From: Metarhizium brunneum
Lineage: Eukaryota; Ascomycota; Sordariomycetes; Hypocreales; Clavicipitaceae
Reading direction: 5' to 3'
Length of the DNA stretch: 64,000 nucleotides
Assembly (NCBI RefSeq): GCF_013426205.1
Contig: NC_089425.1
Coordinates: forward strand, 1 to 64,000
Position numbers and translations under genes: made by a program. The notes under the pieces were generated by a model that did not search any database, had not been told where the DNA came from, and saw only the letters and a program-made list of their open reading frames with translations. Shown here piece after piece: positions 34,907 to 45,574 of the stretch. Numbering within the stretch: position 1 is the stretch's first letter; each line of letters starts with the position of its first letter.

Positions 34907-35134
34907 ATGAAGCATCTAGCTATCATTGCGGCCCTTTGCTGTCTGGCTTCGTCTAGGAAGATTGAGGCTAGAATTCCCCAAACGATTGAGCTGGAAGTTG
35001 CAGAACCCCTGGACAACAATGACATGATACCTACAATTATGTCATATAATCGGTATTTCGGGATTTTCCTATGTTATAAGACAGTTCGTACCCCTCGATA
35101 TATAAGTTATGCAAGAGAATATGCAGAGTACTAA
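34907..35134 (+). CDS. Putative small secreted protein, 75 aa
   Basis: The ATG at 34907 opens a 75-codon ORF beginning with a good signal-peptide shape (MKHLAIIAALCCLASS). The mature part is short and Tyr-rich, with one cysteine. There is no family match. It could be a small effector or a chance ORF, and an intron near the 3' end cannot be excluded. Confidence 0.35.
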   Translation: MKHLAIIAALCCLASSRKIEARIPQTIELEVAEPLDNNDMIPTIMSYNRYFGIFLCYKTVRTPRYISYAREYAEY

Positions 35135-35829
35135 TAAAGGGGACATGGCTAGTTACAAACATTGAATACATCTGTTTTCAAAGATGAAAGCCTTCAAACC
35201 GAGGAGGAGAAACAACCGACGAATGAGGGCAACCTTTGGAGGCACTGTGCGAAAGAAGTCAACTTCATAGCAGATCTGGTGGCAGAAAGAACGCCCGCGC
35301 AAGTCGCAACCCAACTTCGCGATTAGAGGTATTTGCAATAAGCAAGGTCGTTGATATGACGGGCTAGGCCCGGTGGTGACTCGACTTGCACTCTCACTGC
35401 TGCCCCGGCGTCCTTGGCCGGGAATCTACCAATAAGAAATATTAGCAGTAGCAAGCTCAGGAACTGAAGAGCTTCACAGGCTTTTCGGTTCTTTATTCTT
35501 CTTCTTCTTTCCCAACCTTGAATATTCAGAACAATGATCTAGTCAGTTATTAATATACTCGCTGGATCATTATATTATCCCAGGCTTCTTTGTAACGCAT
35601 GCAGTCAATTCGTCGCGTTTATCGGTACGATGCTGTGTTCGTCCCTTGCAGTAGGGAACAGCAGTTTCCGGGCTCTCGCGTGCGTTGAGCCGGGAGTAGC
35701 AAGTAGTCCAACAGAAGTTAATGGATTGTGTCTGGTTTAATTGACAGAAACTTGGTCGTACCGCGGTTGAAGCAAAATACATCAGCCCTCGCTGTGATGT
35801 GATTTATCTTCAGGAGACTACTAAACCTT
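35135..35829. other. Intergenic, nothing supported
   Basis: Only short ORFs on both strands. No domain or RNA feature recognised. Confidence 0.4.
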
Positions 35830-35849
35830 GATGGCAAGACAAGTCCAAA

Positions 35850-36671
35850 AATGGACGCGACAGTAGAGGGTTTTCAGATCATTGAATTAAGTGCAATGAC
35901 TGGCATTGAGTCTCTAGTCCATGCCATGTCAGAGAAAATCCATCCCAACATTTCGAGTGTTTCTCTTAGTAGTGCCAACTCTGAGGATGACCATTGACGA
36001 CACTTCACAAAAAGATGCCTCCTCTACCGACAGCAAACCAACTGCCGGGTTATTCGAAACTGACAAGTCATCCAATCTGGGAAACACATGATATTTTCCA
36101 GCCCCAATACTAAACCGGGAAAAGAGTTTGACGGTACACTGAATGTAATCCGACGGCCACCAATGTCCCAAGCCCAATCCCGCATTTTGTTCCTGTCGAA
36201 GCAAATGGCGGAGTCAGACGCCTACAATAGGTTTTTTTAATTGCTGAGTCTAGGATTCTCCAAGTATGAGGCGGCTGCATCACGCTATGCAATCCGTGAC
36301 ACAATGGCTATCCTCCACATTGGTGCCGTTTATGCATCCCTAGATTCAAGTTTGCACACGGCTCAATAGGGAATCCTAAGGGCCTACGGCTTTGAAATGT
36401 CAACTGGTGCTTGGCATAGACTATTTGCACTCCAGCCAGCGGGGGCCAGATACGCTGTCGGTAAAGCGCTTCCAAATTATTCCGTACGAATTCTGGGTCC
36501 TCCTCGCCTGCCTCTGCCTGTAAATCATACCGGTGAAATCTGTATCGGTGGCTCTGGCTTGGCTCTTGTTGGAGGACTTGGATTCGTCAGAGGAGACTTT
36601 GAGCAAGTTTCTTCTAGACGTAGGCCAGCGGTTTCACTGCACCGGCGACAAATGTGCAAGCGGTTTTGCTA
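35850..36671 (+). pseudogene. Nonribosomal peptide synthetase relic (C and A domain pieces)
   Basis: Pieces in several frames follow the usual domain order. At about 36139-36230 comes a condensation-domain opening (PMSQAQSRILFL, ending SDAYN). At about 36300-36370 there is an adenylation-domain core strand (TMAILHIGAVYASLD, family form VVAMLAVLKAGAAYVPLD). At 36451-36600 an A-domain stretch around motifs A5-A6 reads [13 protein letters not shown], then [18 protein letters not shown] stretch at about 35853-35970 (ELSAMTGIESLVHAMSEKI) may be the linker or carrier region before the C domain. Stops and large deletions separate the pieces, so no product is possible. Confidence 0.75.
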
Positions 36672-36777
36672 GTGACAGTTTATAGGAATTGACATGAGCA
36701 GGCCCCGTCCCAGATAAATCGAAACACTCATATTTCTATTGCGATGTATTCACGCTTTACCCTCGTGCATTATCTTT

Positions 36778-39369
36778 CTATTCAGGATTATACCGCCATC
36801 TCTCGTGGTTTTCTGTCACCCACCACCGTGTCACAAAGGCCGCTTCTTCAGCCCACTTGGCGGCCTCTATACCATGCTTCTCTTCCACAGTTTGTAATAG
36901 TTTCGCAAAGCCAAAGGATCCGGTAGGATCCTCCTCATGTGGATCCTTATCAAGATCACTGAACCACCACTCCAAGTCTTCAATTAGAGGAACTACTAAG
37001 CGCCAGCGAGGCTCATCCATGCTACGCACCGAGACTCCTTGACCACCAGGGCTTACAGCTGTGAACTGCCATCGCTGTTCTGAAGCGATGTCCGGCGCCT
37101 TGAGTGATCGGATAAGTGACTGGCCTTCGTAGTTTCGCAGAAGATCGTGCGCGGCCTGCAGTTCCGACGACGAGAGTGAGCCGGTTTCGATGAGCAAATC
37201 CAGTATAGTTGGTACGACAGATATGGCCGTGACCGACTCCTGGATCTCAATGGTGGGTAAATTGGGGTGAGAGAAGGCGAGGGGCACCCGGAACCCTCCA
37301 ATGTTTGGGACTCCCCATGGTGAAATTCCGCCCGTCTCTGCTAGGGGGACACCGTGATCGCCGACAAATACGACGAGTGTTTCGTTGGTGGCATCTTGCT
37401 CTTCGATGATATCCAGGACTCTACCAACCCAGCGGTCGACGTAGCCCACAGCGTTGAGATACATGGACATGTCATACGCCCAATTACCACTACCCTCTGG
37501 TGTAAGGGCAACGTATGTTGCGGTCTCGGGAATTTCGTATGGGTAGTGTGCCGTGCTAGTGAGGTGAGTGAGAAACAGTCGTGTGTTATTCTCCCTTGCT
37601 GATCTAAATGCGTCAACGATATACTCGTCCAGAGCTTCCTCTTCCCAGCCCATGTAGTTCACATATGACCGGTTGGGGGGAGGGAAAATGGCTCTGTCAC
37701 TCTCCAAGTATTCCACGTCGATAAGCTCATCGTCTGTGTAGCCGATGCCCTCCATCAACTCATACTGGCTGTCAAATTGGCCAGTCACTGACATGAGGAA
37801 AGAGTTGTTCCAACTGTATGCAGTATACGGTCTATTTACAGGGCTGTGGGCCGAGGTGTGGTCCATGTCGTTGAAGAGCTTGAAGATGTGTGGGAGACAT
37901 GGCTGGTAAATATGGCTATAATATTCCTGATTGCCATCAACTGCTAGTGGGCTGATGCCACAAAGTGTTCCCGCACAACTTTTCAGTGTGTATGTCGCAG
38001 ACGGGGTGCCGTGGATCGCATGGATACCACCACGGCGCCTCGTCTCAGGATGGTCAAAGCCGTCGTTATAGTCGCCCGTAATATAGTTGGCGGTTTTTGT
38101 GAGAGTTGCAAGTCGCTCTTGGACGTCGCTTGGTATTGTTTGGTCGTCCCAAGTTTCCTCTAGCTTCTTCCACATATACCCATCCTTCTTAAAGGGGAAT
38201 ACATCCTGGCGGGTGCTTTCTAGTAGAATAATCACAACATGTCGGATATTAACGTCACTGAGCTTCCCACGTAGGGAGGGAAGCAGATCACCCTCAAAGT
38301 TGGTTTGGTTTAATGGGTCCAAAGCCGAGCTATAGTGTGTTTGTTCCGGCTCATACCAGTCACTGAAACCCGACGGAGCGTCGTCAGTGTTTGGCAGCCA
38401 AGCCCATCGACTGGGTTCTCCCAGCGCCGTTTTCCCATCCCATTTCTCCGTTAGATCGAGATCATATACCGGTAGTAACAGTGTCAGCGGTGAGTTGGTG
38501 CTGAGAATGTCGGCGATGGGAAGGGCAATCGAAGTCCACGATAAAAAGACGAAGGCGTGTTCATTGGGCCTCAAAATAAACGTAATAGCCTGCGCCATGA
38601 GAAATACGCCGGTCGTAATAGACAAGAGCCAGGAAAGCCGACTTTTTTGTTTTCTAGGCCTTTGCATAGTGTCCTTGTGCTCCAACTCGTAGAGCTCTTC
38701 CTCATCTCGAGCCAGTTTTCCATATTTTGAGCTGGCTGAAACACGACCACAACTTTTCAACCTACTAAAAATCGCGGCTGCAAGAGTCTTGATCACATCG
38801 AGTGCTATGCTTGCGAGGAAATAAGGGATACCCATAAGCACAAATGATGTAAATACGAGGCCTGCGAATGTTATCAGGCAGGTTGGGAGGCCCTCGGCAA
38901 ATGTCGACCACGATGAGGAATCTGCGACTATGCCGACATTTCTCCAACGAGGCTCTGACCCAATCACGAGGAAAAAAGTCGTGTTGATCGTTGCAATTGC
39001 TAGTTGTATCGACGTGATAATTGAAGCAATGGTGAATGACAGAATGCGAACCCTGCGGCCGGTAGTGCGGGTGACTGGCTCTGAATCAAGAAGTAGCCTC
39101 AGCAAAAGCAAAATCGCTGTGTCTTGTGCAAAGAAACTGAGTGACCACTTGGAGAGTTCGGTCGACGTGAGAGCCTGTAAATGGACGTGTATGTGGAGGC
39201 ATTTGGTGATCAACACCGAAGTAGCTGCGATCGAGAATACGAATCTTGCATCAATGAGTCGGCAGAAGGGGGTTGCAATGACGGATAACATGCCGCGAGG
39301 ACTACATAAACATCTTCGACAACCAAAACGAGCTGCGCGGGAGGCAGTAGGACATTTCGGAGACTCCAT
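36778..39369 (-). CDS. Multi-pass membrane protein with sulfatase-type (LTA synthase-like) domain
   Basis: An intronless 863-aa ORF starts at the ATG at 39369. The N-terminal about 330 residues contain several hydrophobic segments (near 28-50, 75-95, 108-135, 165-200, 255-300). After about residue 385 an extracytoplasmic alkaline-phosphatase/sulfatase fold follows: VVIILLESTRQDVFPF (metal-binding acid), a candidate nucleophile region TLKSCAGTLCGISPL, and the late metal site VVFVGDHGVPLAE. The closing part is Trp-rich (EWWFSDLDKDP). Bacterial relatives add phosphoglycerol or phosphoethanolamine to cell-wall polymers or lipids; fungal members are uncharacterised. The classical CxPxR sulfatase motif is absent, so transferase or phosphatase chemistry is as likely as sulfate release. 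It lies beside glycan-type genes. Confidence 0.82.
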   Translation of the reverse strand: MESPKCPTASRAARFGCRRCLCSPRGMLSVIATPFCRLIDARFVFSIAATSVLITKCLHIHVHLQALTSTELSKWSLSFFAQDTAILLLLRLLLDSEPVTRTTGRRVRILSFTIASIITSIQLAIATINTTFFLVIGSEPRWRNVGIVADSSSWSTFAEGLPTCLITFAGLVFTSFVLMGIPYFLASIALDVIKTLAAAIFSRLKSCGRVSASSKYGKLARDEEELYELEHKDTMQRPRKQKSRLSWLLSITTGVFLMAQAITFILRPNEHAFVFLSWTSIALPIADILSTNSPLTLLLPVYDLDLTEKWDGKTALGEPSRWAWLPNTDDAPSGFSDWYEPEQTHYSSALDPLNQTNFEGDLLPSLRGKLSDVNIRHVVIILLESTRQDVFPFKKDGYMWKKLEETWDDQTIPSDVQERLATLTKTANYITGDYNDGFDHPETRRRGGIHAIHGTPSATYTLKSCAGTLCGISPLAVDGNQEYYSHIYQPCLPHIFKLFNDMDHTSAHSPVNRPYTAYSWNNSFLMSVTGQFDSQYELMEGIGYTDDELIDVEYLESDRAIFPPPNRSYVNYMGWEEEALDEYIVDAFRSARENNTRLFLTHLTSTAHYPYEIPETATYVALTPEGSGNWAYDMSMYLNAVGYVDRWVGRVLDIIEEQDATNETLVVFVGDHGVPLAETGGISPWGVPNIGGFRVPLAFSHPNLPTIEIQESVTAISVVPTILDLLIETGSLSSSELQAAHDLLRNYEGQSLIRSLKAPDIASEQRWQFTAVSPGGQGVSVRSMDEPRWRLVVPLIEDLEWWFSDLDKDPHEEDPTGSFGFAKLLQTVEEKHGIEAAKWAEEAAFVTRWWVTENHERWRYNPE

Positions 39370-41178
39370 GGTAGTTGCTCCAGGTTTGAAATGCTGGCTT
39401 CGTCAAGGCAGGGAACCTGAGGAAGATGACAAGAAGCACACTGAAGCATCGCGCTCATAGCAACTATGTAGAGTAAGGAAATTCACTTCGTCCTAGGTAC
39501 AAGGTAAATTCGCAATGCATGCTGGGCGAGTAGGGTGTTGGACCGACACTGAATGCGATGTCAGGGTGTGGAGGAAGATGGGTGTGGCGCAGAATACGAG
39601 TTGACAACGAATGCAGTTCCAGGTCCCGTCAGAGTATAACGCCATCTTGTGGATGCACGTTGAATTGTGACGAATGAATCCGGATCCGTTTCGTGTTCGC
39701 CTGGTTTGGGTCTGGAATGCAAATCGCCGGGAAGGTGTGGATCTGGACGCGGAATTCACGAACTGGTTCTCACTGTGGCGTGATGCAAATCACACACCCC
39801 GATTCGCTGGCAGGCCGTGTATACTGATTGGCATTTTATAGCTCCAGCTATCGCCCTTGATGCTATGAGGCTGGACAGCCACGAACTTCCTTGTTGTCTT
39901 TGGTGTTGATGACTTGTCCACGGGCGACGTGGAGCCAGCTCTATTGTATCGACTTGACATTATCACCACAACACGAGTGTGTTATATATCTTGGCTTAAC
40001 GATATTTGGCCTGATGCAGTCTCAAGAAGCCAACGATGTAGTGAGTTATCTATTCATTATCCCATCCTTGTACCTCTCTAGAGGCTGGAGACCGGCGACT
40101 GGAAGGGCAACCCTCCTGGTGTAGGAGGCATATTGAAATTAAAAATATAGTCACCGGGTGCAGTTCGAGACTCTATTACAAAAAGCTTTCGGGTTTTCTT
40201 TGGTTGCCCTGATATTCGCTGACCACTGGTTGCATTCTTGCACGGATTCAGACCCAAATACCCTACACATGCTACTACTGCGTATTCGTCGCTGTCAATA
40301 CTACAATCGAACAGAGTGAGTGGGCAAGGCATTGCGGACGGCAGGAGCACTATCCCGTCTTTGCCTTGTGGGCGGCTATGTAGCTTTCGGCAACTGAGAT
40401 TTACGACGCTCTACATATAGTGTTATGGTAGGCTAAACACCTCATGCTTTTACCTGACTAGGCGGCATTTGTAAGCAGAAGAGATTCATCATCGAATTGC
40501 TTATCGATCCGCAGAGGGGCATTTCCGGGCACGGATCGTAGCTCCGCAAAAGCTACTGTAGTGAAGTCCATCGGAGAATAAATCCGCCACATGGGACACA
40601 GCTATCCCGTTTCTGAATCGGGCGAAGGGCATATTTTAACCCTGGGCTTGTTAATGGAGGTGGCTACGCATCTCCTTTTCTTTATCCCACGTGAAATTAG
40701 TTTTGACATCTTCGGCTTTGCTCCGAATTTGGCAATTAATTGAGACAACAACGGCACCCGTTGCCGGAGAAAGTTGTGGCATATCTACAGCAAACTGAAG
40801 CATATATACCACGATTTGACCACCCTTGGATTCCACCCAAATCTCAAAACCATCAAAGTTGGACGGCATCATCATATGGACCCAAGAGAAGTGTTGAGTC
40901 CAATTTTCATCTTCTGCCCAATGCTTATGGGATTCGAGGAGGTGTGCTATGCTTCCGCGCATCCCGCGTGGCCCACGCGCATCAAAGTCCGCAAGCGGCC
41001 CGCTCACAAACCACTGTCTGACAGTAATATAATGAGGACGATGGCTGAAAATATTTAAAGACACTAAGTAGAATTAACAAGAGGTGTAACAAGACCCAAA
41101 CAAGTGTTCATTCTTAGACAAGCCTTGTTATTTCTTACTCACTCCTCACACCGACCCTACAAGTTGCAGTTTTACAAA
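39370..41178. other. 1.8-kb intergenic region
   Basis: Divergent promoter region between the sulfatase-fold gene and the SDR gene. A minus ORF (40651-41064, 137 codons, ATG at 41064) and plus ORFs (40740-41058) cover the same bases; neither has a motif, and I cannot say which, if any, is real. Confidence 0.4.
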
Positions 41179-41970
41179 ATGGCCAACTTCAAGTATATCC
41201 ACAAACTCCGCAACGCGCGCATTGTCATATTTGGGGCCACTTCAGGATTTGGCTTCGCTGTTGCAGAGGCTGCTATTGAACATGGTGCCAATGTCATCTT
41301 ATGCGGCTCTAATCAGCAGCGACTCGACGGGGCTACAAAGCGACTCGAGGCCTCATACTCTGAGTGTACTCGAGGTCAAATCACAACAGCTGTTTGTGAT
41401 CTCGCTGATGTGGACAATCTGGAAGCCCAACTTCAGGACATGTTCAACACCATCACCGATAATGCCGTATCCAAGATAGATCACATTGTTTTCACTGCCG
41501 ACGACTCCCATGCAGCTCCGCCTGTGTCCAAGACTACACCCAACGACATTTATCTTTCATTGCGATTGCGAGTGTACTCGTCCACCATCTTGGCCAAAGT
41601 TGTGGCGGCAAACGACTTTCTTCAGCACTCGCCGGATGCATCAGTCACGCTTACAAACGGGGTAAACGGCCACAAACCGGTAAAGGGCTGGGTCGTCCCT
41701 GGCATGGCCTCTACGGCCCTGGAAGGATTAGTACGTGGTTTGGCTGTTGACCTCGCTCCTGTGCGCGTCAATCTGGTTTCCGCTGGACCCGTGGCCACTG
41801 AACTGCTTGCCAAGTTGCCACAGGAGTATATTGACATGTATGAAGCGGAAACTCTTACCAAGAGGCTGGGTCGTCCGGAAGATGTCGCCGAGGCCTACTT
41901 GTACGCGATGAAGGACGGGTCTGCGACCGGCTCTATTATCTTCTCCGACGGAGGCAGGAGGCTGGTTTAG
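41179..41970 (+). CDS. Atypical short-chain dehydrogenase/reductase
   Basis: The 263-aa single-exon protein starts at the ATG at 41179 (ACAAAATGG, good context). The Rossmann motif GATSGFGFAVAEAA (residues about 17-30) binds NAD(P), and CDLADVDNLEAQL and the C-terminal LGRPEDVAEAYLYAM with GSIIFSDGG are standard for the family. The usual catalytic Tyr-x3-Lys is missing: the matching stretch reads VVPGMASTALEGL. Fungi have a group of such SDRs with altered active sites. It may reduce a different substrate type, use other residues, or be non-catalytic. Substrate unknown. Confidence 0.88.
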   Translation: MANFKYIHKLRNARIVIFGATSGFGFAVAEAAIEHGANVILCGSNQQRLDGATKRLEASYSECTRGQITTAVCDLADVDNLEAQLQDMFNTITDNAVSKIDHIVFTADDSHAAPPVSKTTPNDIYLSLRLRVYSSTILAKVVAANDFLQHSPDASVTLTNGVNGHKPVKGWVVPGMASTALEGLVRGLAVDLAPVRVNLVSAGPVATELLAKLPQEYIDMYEAETLTKRLGRPEDVAEAYLYAMKDGSATGSIIFSDGGRRLV

Positions 41971-42969
41971 TAGCTTGGTAGGTCCTACAGCCATTTTCAA
42001 CTACATGACTACGACTGGAGGCAGAATTCATAAGGCTGGATCAAGTATCAAGATGTCGGCAAGAAAGCTACAATATACTTTGATGCCTCAGTGTGTATGA
42101 TTATTAGGCAAGCATATTCCGCCATAGACTATAGATTCATGCCAACGAGGGTTATATTTACTAGCCGTTTCGTGGGTGTTTGATCGAAGCCAAGCGGTTC
42201 ATGTCAACTGGATCACAAATTTTTGACCATCACAATAATAACGGTGTTATGCTGACAGCAGAAGCTATATTCGTGAATTTCCACCGGATCTCTGCTGAAG
42301 CTAGCAACTCCCGGTCGGCCGTCCGGGAAATTGCCTATATCACCGCTCTGCCCTTGAACGAACCCAACAGTTTCATGGTTGTCAGTATTGCGTCATTGAC
42401 TTTTCACCTTCTTCAATAGATTGGCACAAGGCAACAATGTCGTCTTGTTTTGTGTGTGGTCAGTTTGGTTTACTAGTGTTCCCTGGCTGAGACTTCCGGC
42501 AAGCAAACCCATTCGCATCTCCAGTAGGGGATAGAGCCTTGGTTAGATGGTCAAGTGTCCGTATGCATCGCCCAGCTAGCGTGCAGATGATGTTCCAACC
42601 CACCCAGGGGCCTGGCTGGCCGCGACCACGCCACATGGCTCTGGGGCGGAACGAGATGGCTTGACGCCATCGACTGGATCCTCGTGTAAGGATGTTAAGT
42701 ATGTCATCTGAGGCCTACTAAATTGGTACGGGCTTGGTCTCGTCGAGTCCAAAGGCATTGTACTATAACAGGCGGACGCAGTGCATTCCTGTCCTCGTAT
42801 TGTCGCTACTTGTCCCCATGCTCTGGTACTTGTTCTCGGCCCTAAATAATCTGAAATAAAGCCGTGCATTTTTGGTAGGTCAATCGCTCTTGCTGACAGA
42901 ACAAATGCCTTCGATTTATCGCTGCTGTGGTTACTTTTCATTGAATTGCAAACGCAATTGCACTACGGT
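41971..42969. other. Intergenic region before the transporter gene
   Basis: A minus-strand ORF at 42576-42941 (121 codons, ATG at 42941) lies head to head with the transporter gene and has no motif. A plus ORF at 42180-42419 also lacks support. Confidence 0.4.
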
Positions 42970-44500
42970 ATGGCCGCATCTACAGGACAATATTTCACGT
43001 CCAGTGCAAATTATGTTCTCAAGACACACGCCAGTCCTCAGATGATAGCATGTCCAGGCAGGAAGACCATTCGCACCGCTGTGTGCATTTCGTATGTGAA
43101 CCCCTACTCATTGACTCTTCTTATGACAACAAACTCCAAGATCGTATACTGACGCCATAATCCTTTGGCCATGAAAGCTCATGGATTATCATTTCTAATA
43201 GCACTATTTTATTTAATAAGTGGCTTATAGACACAAGGAGGCTCCGTATGGCTCCCTGAAATGATATTGATTCAGCAAATACTTGTTGTGTAAGCAAAGA
43301 GCATACACTAACTACTTCTCTAGATTTCCGTAAGGCTAGACCCCTGGTTCCTGGGCGAATGAGACTCACTTTGTTTCCAATCGACATGAAAGAAACTCGC
43401 ATAGTGTATGCGGAATATACCAGCTAACAACAAACTACGTAGCAATTCTACTGACATGTTGGCACCTATTTTTTGCAACCATCGCAACCCAAGTCCTAGC
43501 ACACACCACCAAACTTCTAGATTCGCGGAAGGACATATGCCTTTCGCCACATCTTTATGCTCGAGCTATTTTGCCCATCAGCATCTTTTACTCTCTATCT
43601 CTTATAACCTCGAATATAGCTTACCTATACCTCTCTATTCCATTTATACAAATCTTAAAGACCACAGCGCCAGCGGTGATGCTATTCGTTGCCTGGGTAG
43701 CCGGCACCGCAAACCCTACCTTGACCACGGTTCTGAATATTCTATGGGTTGTCGGCAGTGTTATACTTGCCTCTACAGGCGAGATACAGTTTTCACTCGT
43801 AGGATTTCTATGTCAGACGGGTGGCACTGTTGCTGAGTCGATTCGCCTCATTATGATTCAACTTCTGTTGAGCAACGACGGGCTGAAGATGGATCCTCTA
43901 GTTGGGCTGTACTACTTTGCCCCTGCCTGCTGCTTGATGAACATTCTCATTGCCTTGTCTACCAACGAGGCGGCGAATATCTCATGGCATGTCGTGCAGG
44001 ATATAGGCGCTGGCCTATTATTCCTTAACGCGCTAATTGCGTTCATGTTGAATATTGCCAGTGTTTGTCTGGTAAACTCTTCACATTACTTGCTCCCGAC
44101 AAACATGTCAGCTAACAAATGGCAGATAGGACAGACATCTGGCTCAGTAATGACACTCTCCGGAATTTTGAAGAATATCCTGCTTGTCATTGTGTCAGTC
44201 ATGATCTGGCATACGCAAATTACAGTTCTCCAGGCTGCAGGCTACACGAGTGCCCTTGCTGGCTTGATATGCTATTCGCTAGGGTACAATCAGTTGCCCA
44301 GGGCAAGCCAAGCTGGTTCACCATGGATATTCAGTTGGTGGAAAGGCACATCAGTATACGAAGCAGGCTCCATGCGTCTCAAAACACGACGGGCTATTCT
44401 TGTGGCCTTGATTATTATGATAGTACTTGTAGTTCTCTCGCCTAGAATGTGGAGCTCTTATAAGGAAGATCAAAGAATTATGCAGGCTGTCAAGGAGTGA
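42970..44500 (+). CDS. Triose-phosphate/nucleotide-sugar transporter family protein
   Basis: Model: exons 42970-43091, 43178-43245, 43324-43329 and 43443-44500, in phase, 417 aa. It belongs to the TPT branch of the drug/metabolite transporter superfamily, with about ten membrane segments. Marks include ISNSTILFNKWLIDT in exon 2, ILLTCWHLFFATIATQVLA at the start of exon 4, LYARAILPISIFYSLSL, AYLYLSIPFIQILKTTAPA, and GVTxxKNILL-like SGILKNILLVIVSVMIW. Members move nucleotide sugars or sugar phosphates across Golgi or ER membranes. The third exon is only six bases; skipping it keeps the frame but drops two residues from a conserved loop. Start could be the ATG near 43042 instead. It probably supplies donors to nearby glycosyltransferases (inference). 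Confidence 0.82.
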
Positions 44501-45574
44501 CGTATCGAGTCATCAATTAACCCCCCTAGCTACTGTTTAGCTATAATCAAATAAAGCGAGTCAGTAAACTGAGTAGCTAATTCCTCATTTATTCTTTCCG
44601 GGGGCGGGATTAAGGAGCATCGAACAAATCGCCCCTTGCATGACAGTACTCGAACGACTTCCGCAATAGAAGGCAAGCCGCCCTCCCAAATTGGCAATTG
44701 TGATATTTTAGCAGAAAATATGTACCTCGATTATGCAACGGCGACTTTCAATATATAGATTGTATGATAATCCCCGCTGGGGATAGCAGAAACAATTCAA
44801 CGTAGCATTTTAACACATGACACGGGTCCTGCAGCGGTTGGTTAGGCTTAGTTAAACAAGCAGACTTGATGTAATAGCTCAGTGTAGTGAAATCATTGAT
44901 GTCTGTACATATGTAGTTTAAAAGACTAGACAGCCACCCGATTTATCCACTGTTTTGTAAACTGGTGCTTATTACTAAGTGACAGTGTATCTGTTAGACA
45001 GTCAGAGGCCTGCTTGGCTAATTTGAAGCTATTGAATATGATTTCCAACTATATCAAACTCGATTTTTTAACGGCTCGTATTTTCAGAAACGAAAATGAG
45101 GAACAACAAGGAGTTCATAGTGTAATACATTGTGGTTTCGATTCATGGATCATGAGGGAATAACGTTTCAACTCCCTTACTCATTGTAAAAATGAGCTCG
45201 CTTGTTAACAAGTACATGATGAGATTTCACGGAATAGTGCTACGTATTGCCACGTTTAAAAGCTAAGTGTGCTACTCCAATAGACCGGACATATAGGTCA
45301 TTTGCTAGTAGCATTGCTAGTGTTGCGCCACGTGAGCATTATGGCGGAGGCGGCCCAATACGAAGCCATCGACTACAAGTTGAAAGCGTAATTGGTTGTG
45401 AGTCACGCTGTTCTTTTGTGGCTACTTGTAGTTTCTTGTTAGTTGTACTCGTATTACTGCCAACAATCGGAGCCAAGGCTCAAAAGCCGACGCATCGAGA
45501 GCCAAACTGACTTCCTCTGTCCTTTGAGCCATCCACGCCAGGAGGCCTTGTCCCTGGCCACTCTCATCTCCGTG
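44501..45574. other. Intergenic between convergent genes
   Basis: The transporter gene and the MFS gene point toward each other across this 1.1 kb. A plus ORF at 45247-45510 has no ATG and no motif. Nothing else supported. Confidence 0.45.

Noticed and set aside
40651..41064. 137-codon minus ORF as a gene
   Set aside because: Plus-strand frames of similar length cover the same bases, and neither strand shows a domain; not supported enough to call.
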